From contig NZ_CP068082.1 in NCBI RefSeq assembly GCF_016724845.1, positions 3,596,001 to 3,660,000 on the forward strand: 64,000 nt of DNA. The letters are read 5' to 3'. Every line of letters begins with the position of its first letter. The first letter of the stretch is position 1. Shown piece by piece: positions 16,058 to 25,215 of this stretch. This DNA is from Sphingobacterium spiritivorum. GTDB lineage: Bacteria > Bacteroidota > Bacteroidia > Sphingobacteriales > Sphingobacteriaceae. The translations under genes and the position numbers were made by a program. A model generated the notes under the pieces. That model made no database searches, had not been told where the DNA came from, and worked only from the letters and a program-made list of their open reading frames with translations.

Positions 16058-18319
16058 ATGAAAAAAAGACGAATCAACCCGGGTTTTATTCTTGTCAGTT
16101 GTGTCTGTATCACGACGTTGTTTATGACGGCTTGTCAAAAAAATATCTTACAACCGAAGCTGGATTTAGAGTTGACTACCGCTGGTATTCCCAGTTCCGG
16201 AGCCGTACCGCAGGGTATGGAACTTTTCTGGCAGGATGAATTTAATGCCGGGCAACTAGACCGAACCAAATGGTTTACGGATTACTATTCAACATGTGAC
16301 GGACCAGTTTGGAATGTTGTACTGAATTCACGCCCCCAACCTATTATGAATTTCACAGACAGTTCTATTATTCTATTGGGAGATGGTCGCATTTCTTCTA
16401 TTCAGACATACGACTGGGGGAGCGATCAGAATAAACTGGATAATAGCCATGGCGGTTATTTTGAAGTTCGGGTGAAAAGGGGTAAGATAGACCCCAATGG
16501 ACAGAATCCCAATACAGCTTTTTGGCTGGATGCTCCGGGTCCTGATGCGAAACGCTATATGGAGACTGGGAATACAGCTTTTGGAGCGACAGGTATAAGG
16601 CCCCGGGGTCAACTGTTTGAAATTGATGTGTTTGAGCTTTTAAATGCGCAATTCGTAATGCATGGAAATGTCTCGTCAACAGGATCATTTCAAGGAAATC
16701 TCGTAACTCATGTTGCTAACGGGTACACTCATATTGATAACTGGGTTACTCATGGCGTATTATGGGGGCCAGGCATCGTGAGTCATTACATTAATGGAAA
16801 TCATATCAAAACTTACAGTAATAAAAGCAACATATATCCCCCTAATCATTTTATGAATGTACTTCTGGGAGCTTATCATAACGGAAAGATGGAAGTTGAT
16901 TACATCAGAGGATATCGCTGGCCGCTTACAGGAGGTAATGAACTACCCAATCCGGGCTTCGATATAAATACAAATATGCTGCCTTGGGAAGGTACAGCAA
17001 CATTAAGTACGACCACAAAATATTCAGGCACAGCCGCTGCAAGATTAGCTGCCGGACAGTATATCACACAATATGTTTACTTAGACAATAATACCAATTA
17101 TCAGTTAAAATACTGGTTACAGGGAGTCGGTGATATGGTGGTCAGAGCAGAGAATATTACACCTGTAGTGGGGACCGCAACCAGTACATTTACAAAAGCA
17201 TCAACAGCAGGATCTACATTTGTCAATGATGTCATGGATCTGAAAACAGAACCGATGTACGGTACTGATCTGAAGATCGTGAAACTCACTTTTACAAATA
17301 TTGGTTCCAGTGTGATTACATTGGATAATATAGCACTTACTAAAGGTGGAAACGGCGGAATGAATAGTACAGGATACTGTTCTGCTTCAGGTGGAACGGC
17401 GGTTACTTCTGATCGTTATATTTCTTCGTTAAGCACTATAAATGCCATCCGTAATATCTCATACACAAATAATGTCAAGCCAGTCAATGGGTATAATTAC
17501 TATTCGGCAGACAGCATTATTGTCTCACCTGGGGGATCATTTACCCTAAAAATGAATAATACCCCTGATACAAAATGGTCAAGAGTCAAAGTATATGTGG
17601 ACTGGAATGGCAACGGTGACTTTGTGAGTGCAGGTGAAGATGTGTTAGCGCTAGGTAATGCATCACAGGATAATAGTTCTACTGTACTTAATGTCAGCAG
17701 TAATATAACTGTGCCGGCAACAGCAAAAGTGGGGAAAACACGTATGCGTGTTCGCTTTTACGACGCCTGGAATTCAGATCCGGGACCCTGCGGAGATGTA
17801 AATTATACGACTACACAGGATTTTGTAATATCTGTAAAAGGAGCAGAATATTGTACGGCCTCAGGTGGAATAAATGCAGCGGATCGTTATATTACTTCAC
17901 TAAGTACTACAAATGCTGTCCGTAATATAGCCTATATAAACAACGTACAACCGGCTAACGGATACAATTATTATTCTGCTGACAGTATTGTGGTTTCAAA
18001 AGGAACTTCTTTCACATTAAAAATGAATAATACATCTAATACTAAATGGTCCCGGATCAAGGTATATGTAGACTGGAATGGCAATGGCGATTTTATCAGT
18101 GTCGGAGAGACTGTACTATCACTTGGTAATGCATCTCAGGACAATAGTGCAACTGTACTCAATATCAGCAGTAATATAACTGTACCATCAACAGCAAAAA
18201 CCGGAAAGACCCGTATGCGTGTTCGCTTTTATGATGCCTGGAATGTTGATCCCGGTCCATGTGGTCAGGTGGATAGAACAACGACCCAGGATTTTATAAT
18301 ATCTGTTAGGAATCCATAA
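16058..18319 (+). CDS. GH16 family glycoside hydrolase lipoprotein with two GEVED-like domains
   Basis: 753 residues. The lipoprotein signal ends at C26 (FMTAC). A GH16 catalytic domain spans about 50-290 with the ExDxxE motif EIDVFE: nucleophile E188, D190 and acid/base E193. The spacing with an extra residue is that of the agarase, carrageenase and porphyranase branch, not of EIDIE-type lichenases. A carbohydrate-binding-like beta-sandwich follows (about 295-425, from NPGFDINTNMLPWEG), then two tandem GEVED-like modules. Probably surface-anchored and acting on a beta-linked galactan or glucan. No SusCD pair is adjacent, so uptake must be encoded elsewhere. A strong terminator follows. Confidence 0.85.
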   Translation: MKKRRINPGFILVSCVCITTLFMTACQKNILQPKLDLELTTAGIPSSGAVPQGMELFWQDEFNAGQLDRTKWFTDYYSTCDGPVWNVVLNSRPQPIMNFTDSSIILLGDGRISSIQTYDWGSDQNKLDNSHGGYFEVRVKRGKIDPNGQNPNTAFWLDAPGPDAKRYMETGNTAFGATGIRPRGQLFEIDVFELLNAQFVMHGNVSSTGSFQGNLVTHVANGYTHIDNWVTHGVLWGPGIVSHYINGNHIKTYSNKSNIYPPNHFMNVLLGAYHNGKMEVDYIRGYRWPLTGGNELPNPGFDINTNMLPWEGTATLSTTTKYSGTAAARLAAGQYITQYVYLDNNTNYQLKYWLQGVGDMVVRAENITPVVGTATSTFTKASTAGSTFVNDVMDLKTEPMYGTDLKIVKLTFTNIGSSVITLDNIALTKGGNGGMNSTGYCSASGGTAVTSDRYISSLSTINAIRNISYTNNVKPVNGYNYYSADSIIVSPGGSFTLKMNNTPDTKWSRVKVYVDWNGNGDFVSAGEDVLALGNASQDNSSTVLNVSSNITVPATAKVGKTRMRVRFYDAWNSDPGPCGDVNYTTTQDFVISVKGAEYCTASGGINAADRYITSLSTTNAVRNIAYINNVQPANGYNYYSADSIVVSKGTSFTLKMNNTSNTKWSRIKVYVDWNGNGDFISVGETVLSLGNASQDNSATVLNISSNITVPSTAKTGKTRMRVRFYDAWNVDPGPCGQVDRTTTQDFIISVRNP
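17374..18316 (+). repeat. Tandem duplication of the GEVED-like module
   Basis: Two units of about 470 bases (about 17374-17846 and 17849-18316) encode near-identical modules, each with YC-x-ASGG, SDRYI/ADRYI, NGYNYYSADSI, VYVDWNGNGDF and TRMRVRFYDAWN. Similarity is also strong at DNA level, pointing to a recent internal duplication or ongoing gene conversion. Confidence 0.8.
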
Positions 18320-18330
18320 TTAACATTACG

Positions 18331-18368
18331 ACCTGCTGATAGATATATCCTGGGTTTTATCAGCAGGT
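18331..18368 (+). terminator. Terminator after the GH16 gene
   Basis: 11-bp stem ACCTGCTGATA/TATCAGCAGGT with a 16-base loop, followed by TCTTATTATATTC. Confidence 0.65.
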
Positions 18369-18544
18369 TCTTATTATATTCTTTACACTGTATGAGTAAT
18401 CAAACTGACCAACATCCTAATGATTCTTATCTGTACCTTTTTATAAAATAAAATAAAAGAGAATAGAATACTAAAAATATAGTTTACCCAACCAGCCGTA
18501 TTCAGAAAGGTAGAAGCGAGTGTAAAAGATAGATTTCAGATCTT

Positions 18545-20392
18545 TTAAACAATATTCTTAAGGTAAACTGTAAGATCTGTCTCCGAATCCAGGTTAAACT
18601 TCTGTTTGAGACGATACTTAGTCATACGTACACTTTTGGGCTCTACATTGAGCAAATGGGCAATTTGTTTGGTTTCCATGCCAAGGTAGAGATAAGCACA
18701 ATATTTAAAATCAAGATTTGTCAGTTTATGACTGGCTCTTTCATTGAGATTCTTAAAAAAATCCGGATGCAGCTCCTGTAAACTGAATTTGGCCTTTTCA
18801 AATTCGTGGTCCATACGGTACTCTTCTTTGACTACCTGCCGGATATTAATATCTTTATCGGATAATCTGTTTTCCAGTTGTTGAAGTACTTCGTTTTTAT
18901 GCTGTAAATGAAGTTGATTTGCCAGTGCTTCGCGCTGAAGTTGCTGTTGTTTCAATGTAAGCAGTTCCTGTTCTGCTTTTAGTCTTGCTTTCTCTTCTTG
19001 CTCCAGTTTAAACTGAATTTCTGCCTCATGTTTTTCGGTGATCAGTTTTTTCTCACTTTCTAACGAAAAACGCAGTTTGAAATGATAGGAACGAAACATA
19101 AAAAATGCTCCAATTAATCCAATGACACCTAATCCTATATACAGTAATTTTTCACGCTTAAGGCTTGCGGTCTTCTCTGTTAATGTCTGAAATTCTGCTT
19201 CTCTTTTTTGCGCCTGATACTGTGCTTCCAGTTTTTTTGCGGTAGCAGCCTGATTTTCATTATACAGCAGGCTGTTGTATTCCGTTGTTTTGGATTGATA
19301 TTCATAAGCTTTCCGGAAGTTTTTCTGATCCGCATACAGCTTTGCCAGATCGCTTACAATATTCAGCAGTGTATAATAATAAACGGGTCTTTGAGTCACC
19401 GCAATAGCTTCTGCCTTAAGTAAATACTGTTCGGAGAGCAGCACATTGTTGTCTTTCATAGCCAGATTGCTCAAAATACCAAGAGCACCTGCCTGAAGAG
19501 GCTGACTGTTGGATATTTGCCGGGTAAGTTGGAGTATTTCATTAGAGGCGCTTTCAATTTCCCTGCGAACTGCAGGCTTTATAACCGGGTACATCAGATT
19601 ATAATTAGCCAGGTTCAGTAAAGATAAAGAATAGGTATAATCCGAAATATGTCCCGGAAAACGATGGTATAGTGCTACCGCCTTTTGACACATTTCAATC
19701 ACAGCATCCAGATCTTTGATATCTCCTGTTTTCTCATATTTATATGCATAGCATACTGCTAATGCAGAGTATGCTGAGCTCAACATATTTTTATGCCCGG
19801 ACATTTCAGAGAGCGCTATTGCTTTTTTTGCATATAAGGTTGCATTTTCTGCATCGTTCCATTCTGAATAAATTCCTTATAAAATATAATTGAGTTTGGC
19901 CTTTAGCAGAACTTCATCAGGCTGTTTTTCTATTTCGGGTAATAGGACCTGAGTCAGTTTTATGGCATTCTCATATTCTCCCAGTGTGTTGTAATAATAT
20001 ATGCGGAGATAGCTGGCATAAAGCTTTGCTATTGGAGTACCGGCTCTCTTTGCGGCTCTCTCCGCTGCATCCAGATCCGTCTGAAACTTATCATATTCTG
20101 ATTTATTGAGTGTAATTACTCCTTTTTGGACCAGCGCTTTTACTTGTTCTGTCTCATTACTTGTATTCTTTGCTAAGAGGAGTTGCTGCTGTACAGTTGT
20201 TTCTGCTAAAGGATAATTGTCATTTATCCGGTACAGCTCAATAAGTTCGTTGTAAATTCTGAATTTTTCGGTAACAGAAACAGCATTCCCTTTCAACCTG
20301 TTTTGCAGGCTGTCTGTCAGCAGATTTTGTGCAGTACAGTAGGTCCCCGCACAAAGTACAATTATAAATAGAAAACAAAACCTGATTTTCAT
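18545..20392 (-). pseudogene. TPR-LuxR-type transcriptional regulator interrupted by an in-frame stop
   Basis: One reading frame of 616 codons carries a TAA at 19877-19879. Upstream of it are a signal peptide (MKIRFCFLFIIVLCAGTYC) and TPR helices ending LLKAKLNYIL. Directly after the stop, in the same frame, come 24 more codons of TPR-like sequence (GIYSEWNDAENATLYAKKAI) before the first ATG of the downstream part. The rest has more TPRs, a membrane helix (YIGLGVIGLIGAFFMF), a coiled coil and a LuxR-like HTH (METKQIAHLLNVEPKSVRMTKYR). This layout is typical of Bacteroidota membrane-bound TPR-LuxR regulators. It is probably inactivated by one nonsense change, unless read through, restarted or a base-call error. 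Confidence 0.85.
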
Positions 20393-20635
20393 GCTGTTAA
20401 AGTACAAAAATTGTAGACACACAGCAATGATTTGCGCAGGTTTCGAAATAATCAGTTGATATTTAATTTGTTGATCTTTAGGTTGTTGTTTTATTCTGTA
20501 GTCGTTTTGTAGTTGCCTGTTTTTGTTGTAGTAGCTGTTTTGTAGGAATTCCAAAACAAATTTTTTGTCGGAATAGGTGCAACTTTGACTCAACGAATTT
20601 CAAAACAGAATTTAAACGTAATCAAATACATTATT

Positions 20636-20956
20636 ATGGACAACAAAACAATTTCAATCCTATCGTACATTACTTTAATCGGATGGCTGATCGCTTATTT
20701 TGCAGGGAAAGAAAAGGCAGACGATTCTGCAAGGTATCATTTGAAACAGGGACTTGGCTTGATCGTTTTTTCTTTCGCATTGAGTATTGTACTGCAGATC
20801 TTCATGAGTATTACGCATATCTATGCGTTAAGCTATATCAGTGTTATTTCACTGGTACTTCTTATTATCGGAGCGATCAATGCTTCAAACGGGGCTAAAA
20901 AACCACTTCCGTTTATTGGTAGTTTCTTTGAAAATAAATTCGCTTTTATCGGATAA
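20636..20956 (+). CDS. Small membrane protein, DUF4870-like (paralogue 2)
   Basis: 106 residues, starting at MDNKTISILSYITLIGWL. About three hydrophobic segments, the conserved YHLKQGLG block and the end PFIGSFFENKFAFIG. It is clearly paralogous to the protein at 10260, with the same architecture and about half of the positions identical by eye. The 243-base upstream gap, shared with the divergent TPR-LuxR gene, contains several TTTTGTAG repeats that may be regulatory. Function unknown; inner membrane. Confidence 0.75.
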   Translation: MDNKTISILSYITLIGWLIAYFAGKEKADDSARYHLKQGLGLIVFSFALSIVLQIFMSITHIYALSYISVISLVLLIIGAINASNGAKKPLPFIGSFFENKFAFIG

Positions 20957-21207
20957 ACCTTTCTTTAAGGAGAAATCTGAGCAGGTAAAACCGGATTAAG
21001 GAAGCTTTCAGACAGATTCAGTTTTATAAATGGATGTTTCAGCAGTGTAGTGATTGACTCAAACAGCCAGACCATTATCCGGCAATCGGGACTGTTTTTA
21101 TCCCAGGAAGCAGTTCCTTTTGCGGATATTGAAAATTCTAATTCATGAAGCAGTTTCTGGATAAACAGATCTTGTACATCAGGAAATATCATAAAAACAG
21201 TATAATA

Positions 21208-21669
21208 ATGCAAGCATACAAGTATCTCATACAGGACGGTAATAGTTATAAACTGAAAAGTTTTATTTCTTTTTTTCATATTATTATCGTAGCCTGGTGG
21301 CTTATCGGAGCAGCAATAATTATCTATAGCGACCACTTCAAAACAGGTGTCAGCATTATAGTTTTAACTTCGCTGATGCTGGTACTGGTATTAATAAGAC
21401 TATCCAAAACCAGAATATTTCCTCAGGAGAGAAAGTTTAAAATTGATACAGGAGTAAGGGGACAGGCCCCTTTGCTCTATAGCTTTTCGGAGATTGAAAG
21501 GTTAGAAATATATGTTATAAAATGGATTTTCGGAATACCGATCCACGTCACTTTGTATGTGAGATTCAGATCTGCTGATAAAACGAGGCGCTTTGAGCTG
21601 GCCTCTTCACTAAGTAAGAAAAAGATACAGCAACTGTACAACGAACTGGAAGAAGTCTTAAATCAATAA
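21208..21669 (+). CDS. Two-helix membrane protein of unknown function
   Basis: 153 residues from the ATG of MQAYKYLIQDGNSYKLK; an in-frame ATG 21 codons upstream is a less likely start. Two adjacent membrane helices (about 18-40 and 45-65) precede a cytosolic tail that looks like a PH-like or bPH domain (RKFKIDTGVRGQ, FSFSEIERLEIYVIK, VTLYVRFRSADK, KKIQQLYNELEEVL). The layout (N-terminal helices, then a PH-like domain) is common in Bacteroidota proteins of unknown role. It is followed by a protein of similar layout at 21747. Confidence 0.6.
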   Translation: MQAYKYLIQDGNSYKLKSFISFFHIIIVAWWLIGAAIIIYSDHFKTGVSIIVLTSLMLVLVLIRLSKTRIFPQERKFKIDTGVRGQAPLLYSFSEIERLEIYVIKWIFGIPIHVTLYVRFRSADKTRRFELASSLSKKKIQQLYNELEEVLNQ

Positions 21670-21746
21670 AAACAGCGTAGAAAAAATGATGAGAATATAT
21701 TCTGTAATAGTTATGCTGAATAAATAGTTATGCTGAATAATAAGTA

Positions 21747-22247
21747 ATGAGCATCAGAGATAAACTTAGATTTGAGGATACATCTGACAGTATCTCCCTG
21801 CAGCCTAACCGCAGAATTGTATCCTCATTGTTGTGTTATGCTGTAGCAGTTATGATAACTGTTGTCGTGCTGAATTTGTTTGTACAGCAACTTGGGGATG
21901 GCGGCAGGATCTTATGTTTATCCATAATCATCTATTTTATACTTCATGGCTTATATGATATACTTTTTCGTTTGCATGTGCGGTACATTTTTGACAGATA
22001 CAATCGGGTTGTCTATCGCGAAAACCCTCCTTTTGGCAGACGAAAGCTGATGAAGTTTGATGAGGCTGTGATTTTTATAAATGCAGATTCGGGATGCTGG
22101 CATTATAGTCTGGGTATTAAAAAGAAACAGTTTTTAAAGAATTATAAAATCAGTCCGAATTATAGTAAACGAAAGGTCTGTGAAAGAGAGTCAATGGAAT
22201 TTGAAGAAGAAATATTAGACCCATTAATGCATTTACTGGAATCCTAA
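21747..22247 (+). CDS. Two-helix membrane protein of unknown function
   Basis: 166 residues. Short N-terminal cytosolic part, two membrane helices (about 27-45 and 54-75), then a cytosolic domain with FDRYNRVVYRENPPFGRRKL. Arrangement and size resemble the protein encoded just upstream at 21208, though I see no strong sequence identity. Same strand, 77 bases apart; the two may form a small unit. No family recognised. Confidence 0.6.
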   Translation: MSIRDKLRFEDTSDSISLQPNRRIVSSLLCYAVAVMITVVVLNLFVQQLGDGGRILCLSIIIYFILHGLYDILFRLHVRYIFDRYNRVVYRENPPFGRRKLMKFDEAVIFINADSGCWHYSLGIKKKQFLKNYKISPNYSKRKVCERESMEFEEEILDPLMHLLES

Positions 22248-22337
22248 AAACAACAAAATCCTATATTAGTCCTAAATTGCTGTTTTTTATTGTTGTAAGA
22301 TTATAATCCATTTGATATACGCTTTTAACTTTGTGCT

Positions 22338-23228
22338 GTGAGTAAAATAAAGAGAATAACTCCGACAGATTTCATAGGGCAGTTTATGTCAGAAATGTCG
22401 ACTGAATTTGCGATTTTAAGAACGCCTATTCAGATACACGATATAGCAAAAACATCAGGTTTTATTAAAGTGCCTACACCGTTACACAGGCCGGAATTCA
22501 ATTTTATTGTTCATATTACCAGAGGAAGCGCCAAACAGCAGGTAGATGCTAATCTGGTATCCCTGAAAGAAAATGAGATCTTGTTTGTCAGACAGGGGAA
22601 TGTAACCTCTTTAAGAGAGGTGAGTCCGGATGCTTCAGGATTTATGATTCTATTTGAAGATCAGACGCTTAATCAGCTGTTATCCAAACAGGAACTTATT
22701 AAGCTTTTTTCAGCCAATGTGGTTGTTCAGTTACCGGAGGAAAGCAGTGTATGGCTTAACTCATTATTTGAGTTGTTGAGTACCGAGCTTTATCACCCCA
22801 ATCCAAATCTGGGAATCTGCTATTCACTTTTTCAGGCAGGACTGCAGAAGATATTTACTTCCAGTAAGGAGTTGAATAAAAATATGAACCGAAGTGCTGA
22901 GGTTACTTTTAATTTTAAGGAACTGGTATACAAGCACTATCTGGAACATAAGACCATCAGATTTTATGCCGCTACGCTATCTGTATCTGAAAACTACCTC
23001 CATAGATGTGTAAGTGAAACTATCGGTGAAAGTCCGAAAGAATGGATCAACAAAGTAAGTATCCTGCAAAGCCAGCTGTTATTGCAGGATCTGACCAAAA
23101 GCATTTCCGAAATTGCTTTTGAACTCAATTATGGTGACCCCAGCTATTTTGGACGCCTCTTTAAAAAAATAACCGGAGTAACTCCATCGGAATATCGGAT
23201 TGCTTTTATGCAGGATTTGTCCGAGTAA
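22338..23228 (+). CDS. AraC-family transcriptional regulator
   Basis: About 296 residues if GTG at 22338 is used, or 280 from the ATG at 22386. A TAACTTTG promoter-like box ends only 4 bases before the GTG, which would favour the later start if real. The N-terminal part is a cupin-like sensor (FNFIVHITRGSAKQQVDANL, LKENEILFVRQGN). The C-terminal HTH pair is clear (FYAATLSVSENYLHRCV, ISEIAFELNYGDPSYFGRLFKK, VTPSEYR). It lies 67 bases upstream of a DUF6268-DUF2141-membrane protein-NmrA gene series on the same strand and probably regulates it. Confidence 0.85.
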   Translation: MSKIKRITPTDFIGQFMSEMSTEFAILRTPIQIHDIAKTSGFIKVPTPLHRPEFNFIVHITRGSAKQQVDANLVSLKENEILFVRQGNVTSLREVSPDASGFMILFEDQTLNQLLSKQELIKLFSANVVVQLPEESSVWLNSLFELLSTELYHPNPNLGICYSLFQAGLQKIFTSSKELNKNMNRSAEVTFNFKELVYKHYLEHKTIRFYAATLSVSENYLHRCVSETIGESPKEWINKVSILQSQLLLQDLTKSISEIAFELNYGDPSYFGRLFKKITGVTPSEYRIAFMQDLSE

Positions 23229-23295
23229 AACGTGATTTCGTTTTAAAGCACTGTTAGTTTTCAGGCCATCTTTGTATTAATAAATTCAAAGAAAA

Positions 23296-24291
23296 ATGAA
23301 AACATTAATAGTTATTAAAAACGGTGATAGCGGCAGCAGGCTTTCGGTCACCCCTCATGGTAAGTATAAAGCGTTGATCAAATGTGCACGTCTGTATTTG
23401 GTCGCTTTATTTTCTATCTTCTTTATAAATAACAGTTACAGCCAGCTTATTCAGGATATTGGTGGAATTGCAGTTACGAGTCATAATAAAGCTGATTTTA
23501 AAGATTTTCCTTCCGAAAGTTTAAGTTCAGCAAACAAGTTTCAACTGAATACCTATGATGCATGGTTGTCGGTTCCTCCTGTTAATATTGGTAAAACAAG
23601 CATTTTTACTAACCTTAATTATCGGTTGATGGACTTCAATTATGATGACAATACGATCGCTGATCCAAATCGTATCGGAAGGATTCAGGAAATTAAATCA
23701 ACCATAATTATCCAACACCCCATTTCGCGTAAATGGTCTGTCATGGCGATAGCTATGCCAACCCTTGCTGGAGAAAAGTCCGTCTCGTTTGATGATCTGA
23801 TTTTGGACGGTATACTTGGGGTATCCAAAAAATTTGGTTCTGAATCAAATCTTGAGATAGGATTTGGCGTTCATGCACTGTATTCTTTCGGAGAGACATT
23901 GATTACGCCGGGAATAACTGTTGATTATCGCAGTACTAACAATAAATGGTTGGCACAATTTTACTGGCCCCGGTTAAATGTGCTTTATAATGTAAGTTCG
24001 AATACGCAGGTCGGTTTGGCAGGCTCCATAGACTGGACACGGTTTAACCTGAAAAATTATCGCGGTTATAACGACAGAGAGATAGATTATGCTCAGTTCT
24101 CCACGATTCATGGCGGATTGCAGATACATCAACGGCTGATAGGAGGGCTCTGGTTGCAGGCACAGGGAGGAATGGGACTTTTGAACAGTTACGAACTGTA
24201 CGACACTAACCAAAAAACTGTGAATAAGTTCTCTATTTCTAATATGGCATACGGAAAAGCAGCATTGACTTATCGTATTGGTAGGAGATAA
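23296..24291 (+). CDS. DUF6268-like outer-membrane beta-barrel protein
   Basis: 331 residues. A long N-terminus with an internal signal peptide (LYLVALFSIFFINNSYSQ, cut near residue 50). The mature part is all-beta with alternating hydrophobic and polar strands, many aromatics and a C-terminal YGKAALTYRIGRR, typical of an outer-membrane barrel. The pattern AWLSVPPVNIGKTSIFTNLN and the NYRLMDFNY segment match DUF6268-type proteins. Function unknown, possibly export or uptake. Second gene of the AraC-led cluster. Confidence 0.7.
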   Translation: MKTLIVIKNGDSGSRLSVTPHGKYKALIKCARLYLVALFSIFFINNSYSQLIQDIGGIAVTSHNKADFKDFPSESLSSANKFQLNTYDAWLSVPPVNIGKTSIFTNLNYRLMDFNYDDNTIADPNRIGRIQEIKSTIIIQHPISRKWSVMAIAMPTLAGEKSVSFDDLILDGILGVSKKFGSESNLEIGFGVHALYSFGETLITPGITVDYRSTNNKWLAQFYWPRLNVLYNVSSNTQVGLAGSIDWTRFNLKNYRGYNDREIDYAQFSTIHGGLQIHQRLIGGLWLQAQGGMGLLNSYELYDTNQKTVNKFSISNMAYGKAALTYRIGRR

Positions 24292-24327
24292 ATAATTTAA
24301 ATCCATTAAAATAATCCATTGAAAATC

Positions 24328-24741
24328 ATGAAAACAACAATTTTTACAGCTCTTCTCCTGTGTGCTTCAGTTATGGCGAGGGCGCAACAGGCAAAATTGA
24401 GTATCAATGTTATGAATGTTGAACCGGGTAAAGGCACGGTCGTATTGAATATTTATGATAAAAAAGAAGATTTCCTGAAGAAAGTCTTCCTGAGTAAAAC
24501 ACTTAAAGCAGATGATTCAAACCTGACATTCGTTATTGATTTGCCCAAGAAAGGTATCTACGCCATTACTGTTTTTCAGGATAAGGATGACAATAAGAAA
24601 TTAAAACAAGATTGGTTTGGTATTCCGCAGGAACCTGTTGGCTATGGAAATAATTTCAAACCATCTGCAAAACCCGGTTTTAAGGATTGCTCGATAACGG
24701 TAGACCGTGATCATGTGATTCAAACGATTAAACTTTATTAA
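24328..24741 (+). CDS. DUF2141 secreted protein
   Basis: 137 residues from the ATG at 24328 (an in-frame TTG lies 9 bases upstream). Signal peptide TTIFTALLLCASVMARAQ. The mature protein matches DUF2141: GKGTVVLNIYDKKEDFLKK, YAITVFQDKDDNKKLKQDWFGIPQEPVGYGNN, a small beta-sandwich with a conserved acidic DxxD turn. Periplasmic. Function unknown. It lies 36 bases after the DUF6268 gene and is probably co-transcribed with it. Confidence 0.82.
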   Translation: MKTTIFTALLLCASVMARAQQAKLSINVMNVEPGKGTVVLNIYDKKEDFLKKVFLSKTLKADDSNLTFVIDLPKKGIYAITVFQDKDDNKKLKQDWFGIPQEPVGYGNNFKPSAKPGFKDCSITVDRDHVIQTIKLY

Positions 24742-24807
24742 ATACTATTCCGAACCGGATTACGGCTCAATTCAGAAAGTTTTCCGGTTCTTATAAAATA
24801 ATACATT

Positions 24808-25215
24808 ATGAGAAATAGAGATTATCTTCCTTCCGCTTTCAATTTACGTGAATTGGTCGCTGCGGCTGTACCTTCTTATGTATTCCCGGCACTGATGTCT
24901 TTTTTGTCTGGTTATTTTCTTCAAAAAACAGAACTTATGAGGGCAAGCTATACGACTATAGGTCTGTCTTCCTTATTGTCAACGCTATTGAGCTTTATTA
25001 TACTGTGGCAATTTGAGTCGAGACAGATCTTAGCGCAAAACAAACTGATAAGATCCCTTCTCGTTGTCTTTTTGATGATCAGCCTGGGGATATTTTGTAC
25101 ATCCCTACTCAACCTGCCATCGGAATGTTTTAACATCACGTTTTCAGCTTTCCTGGGAGCAGTCATATTAACGACCCGTCAACACGTGAAAAATTATAAA
25201 GATGAAAAAAATTAG
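24808..25215 (+). CDS. Four-helix membrane protein of unknown function
   Basis: 135 residues with about four hydrophobic helices (17-33, 46-66, 80-97 and 106-122) and a basic C-terminal tail. I recognise no family. Its last 14 bases overlap the start of the NmrA-like gene, which points to translational coupling and a shared task. It follows the DUF2141 gene by 66 bases. Confidence 0.6.
   Translation: MRNRDYLPSAFNLRELVAAAVPSYVFPALMSFLSGYFLQKTELMRASYTTIGLSSLLSTLLSFIILWQFESRQILAQNKLIRSLLVVFLMISLGIFCTSLLNLPSECFNITFSAFLGAVILTTRQHVKNYKDEKN

Noticed and set aside
19805..20392. Two separate regulator genes instead of one broken gene
   Set aside because: The frame is the same on both sides, TPR sequence continues across the stop, and the second part would start without a signal peptide in mid-repeat.
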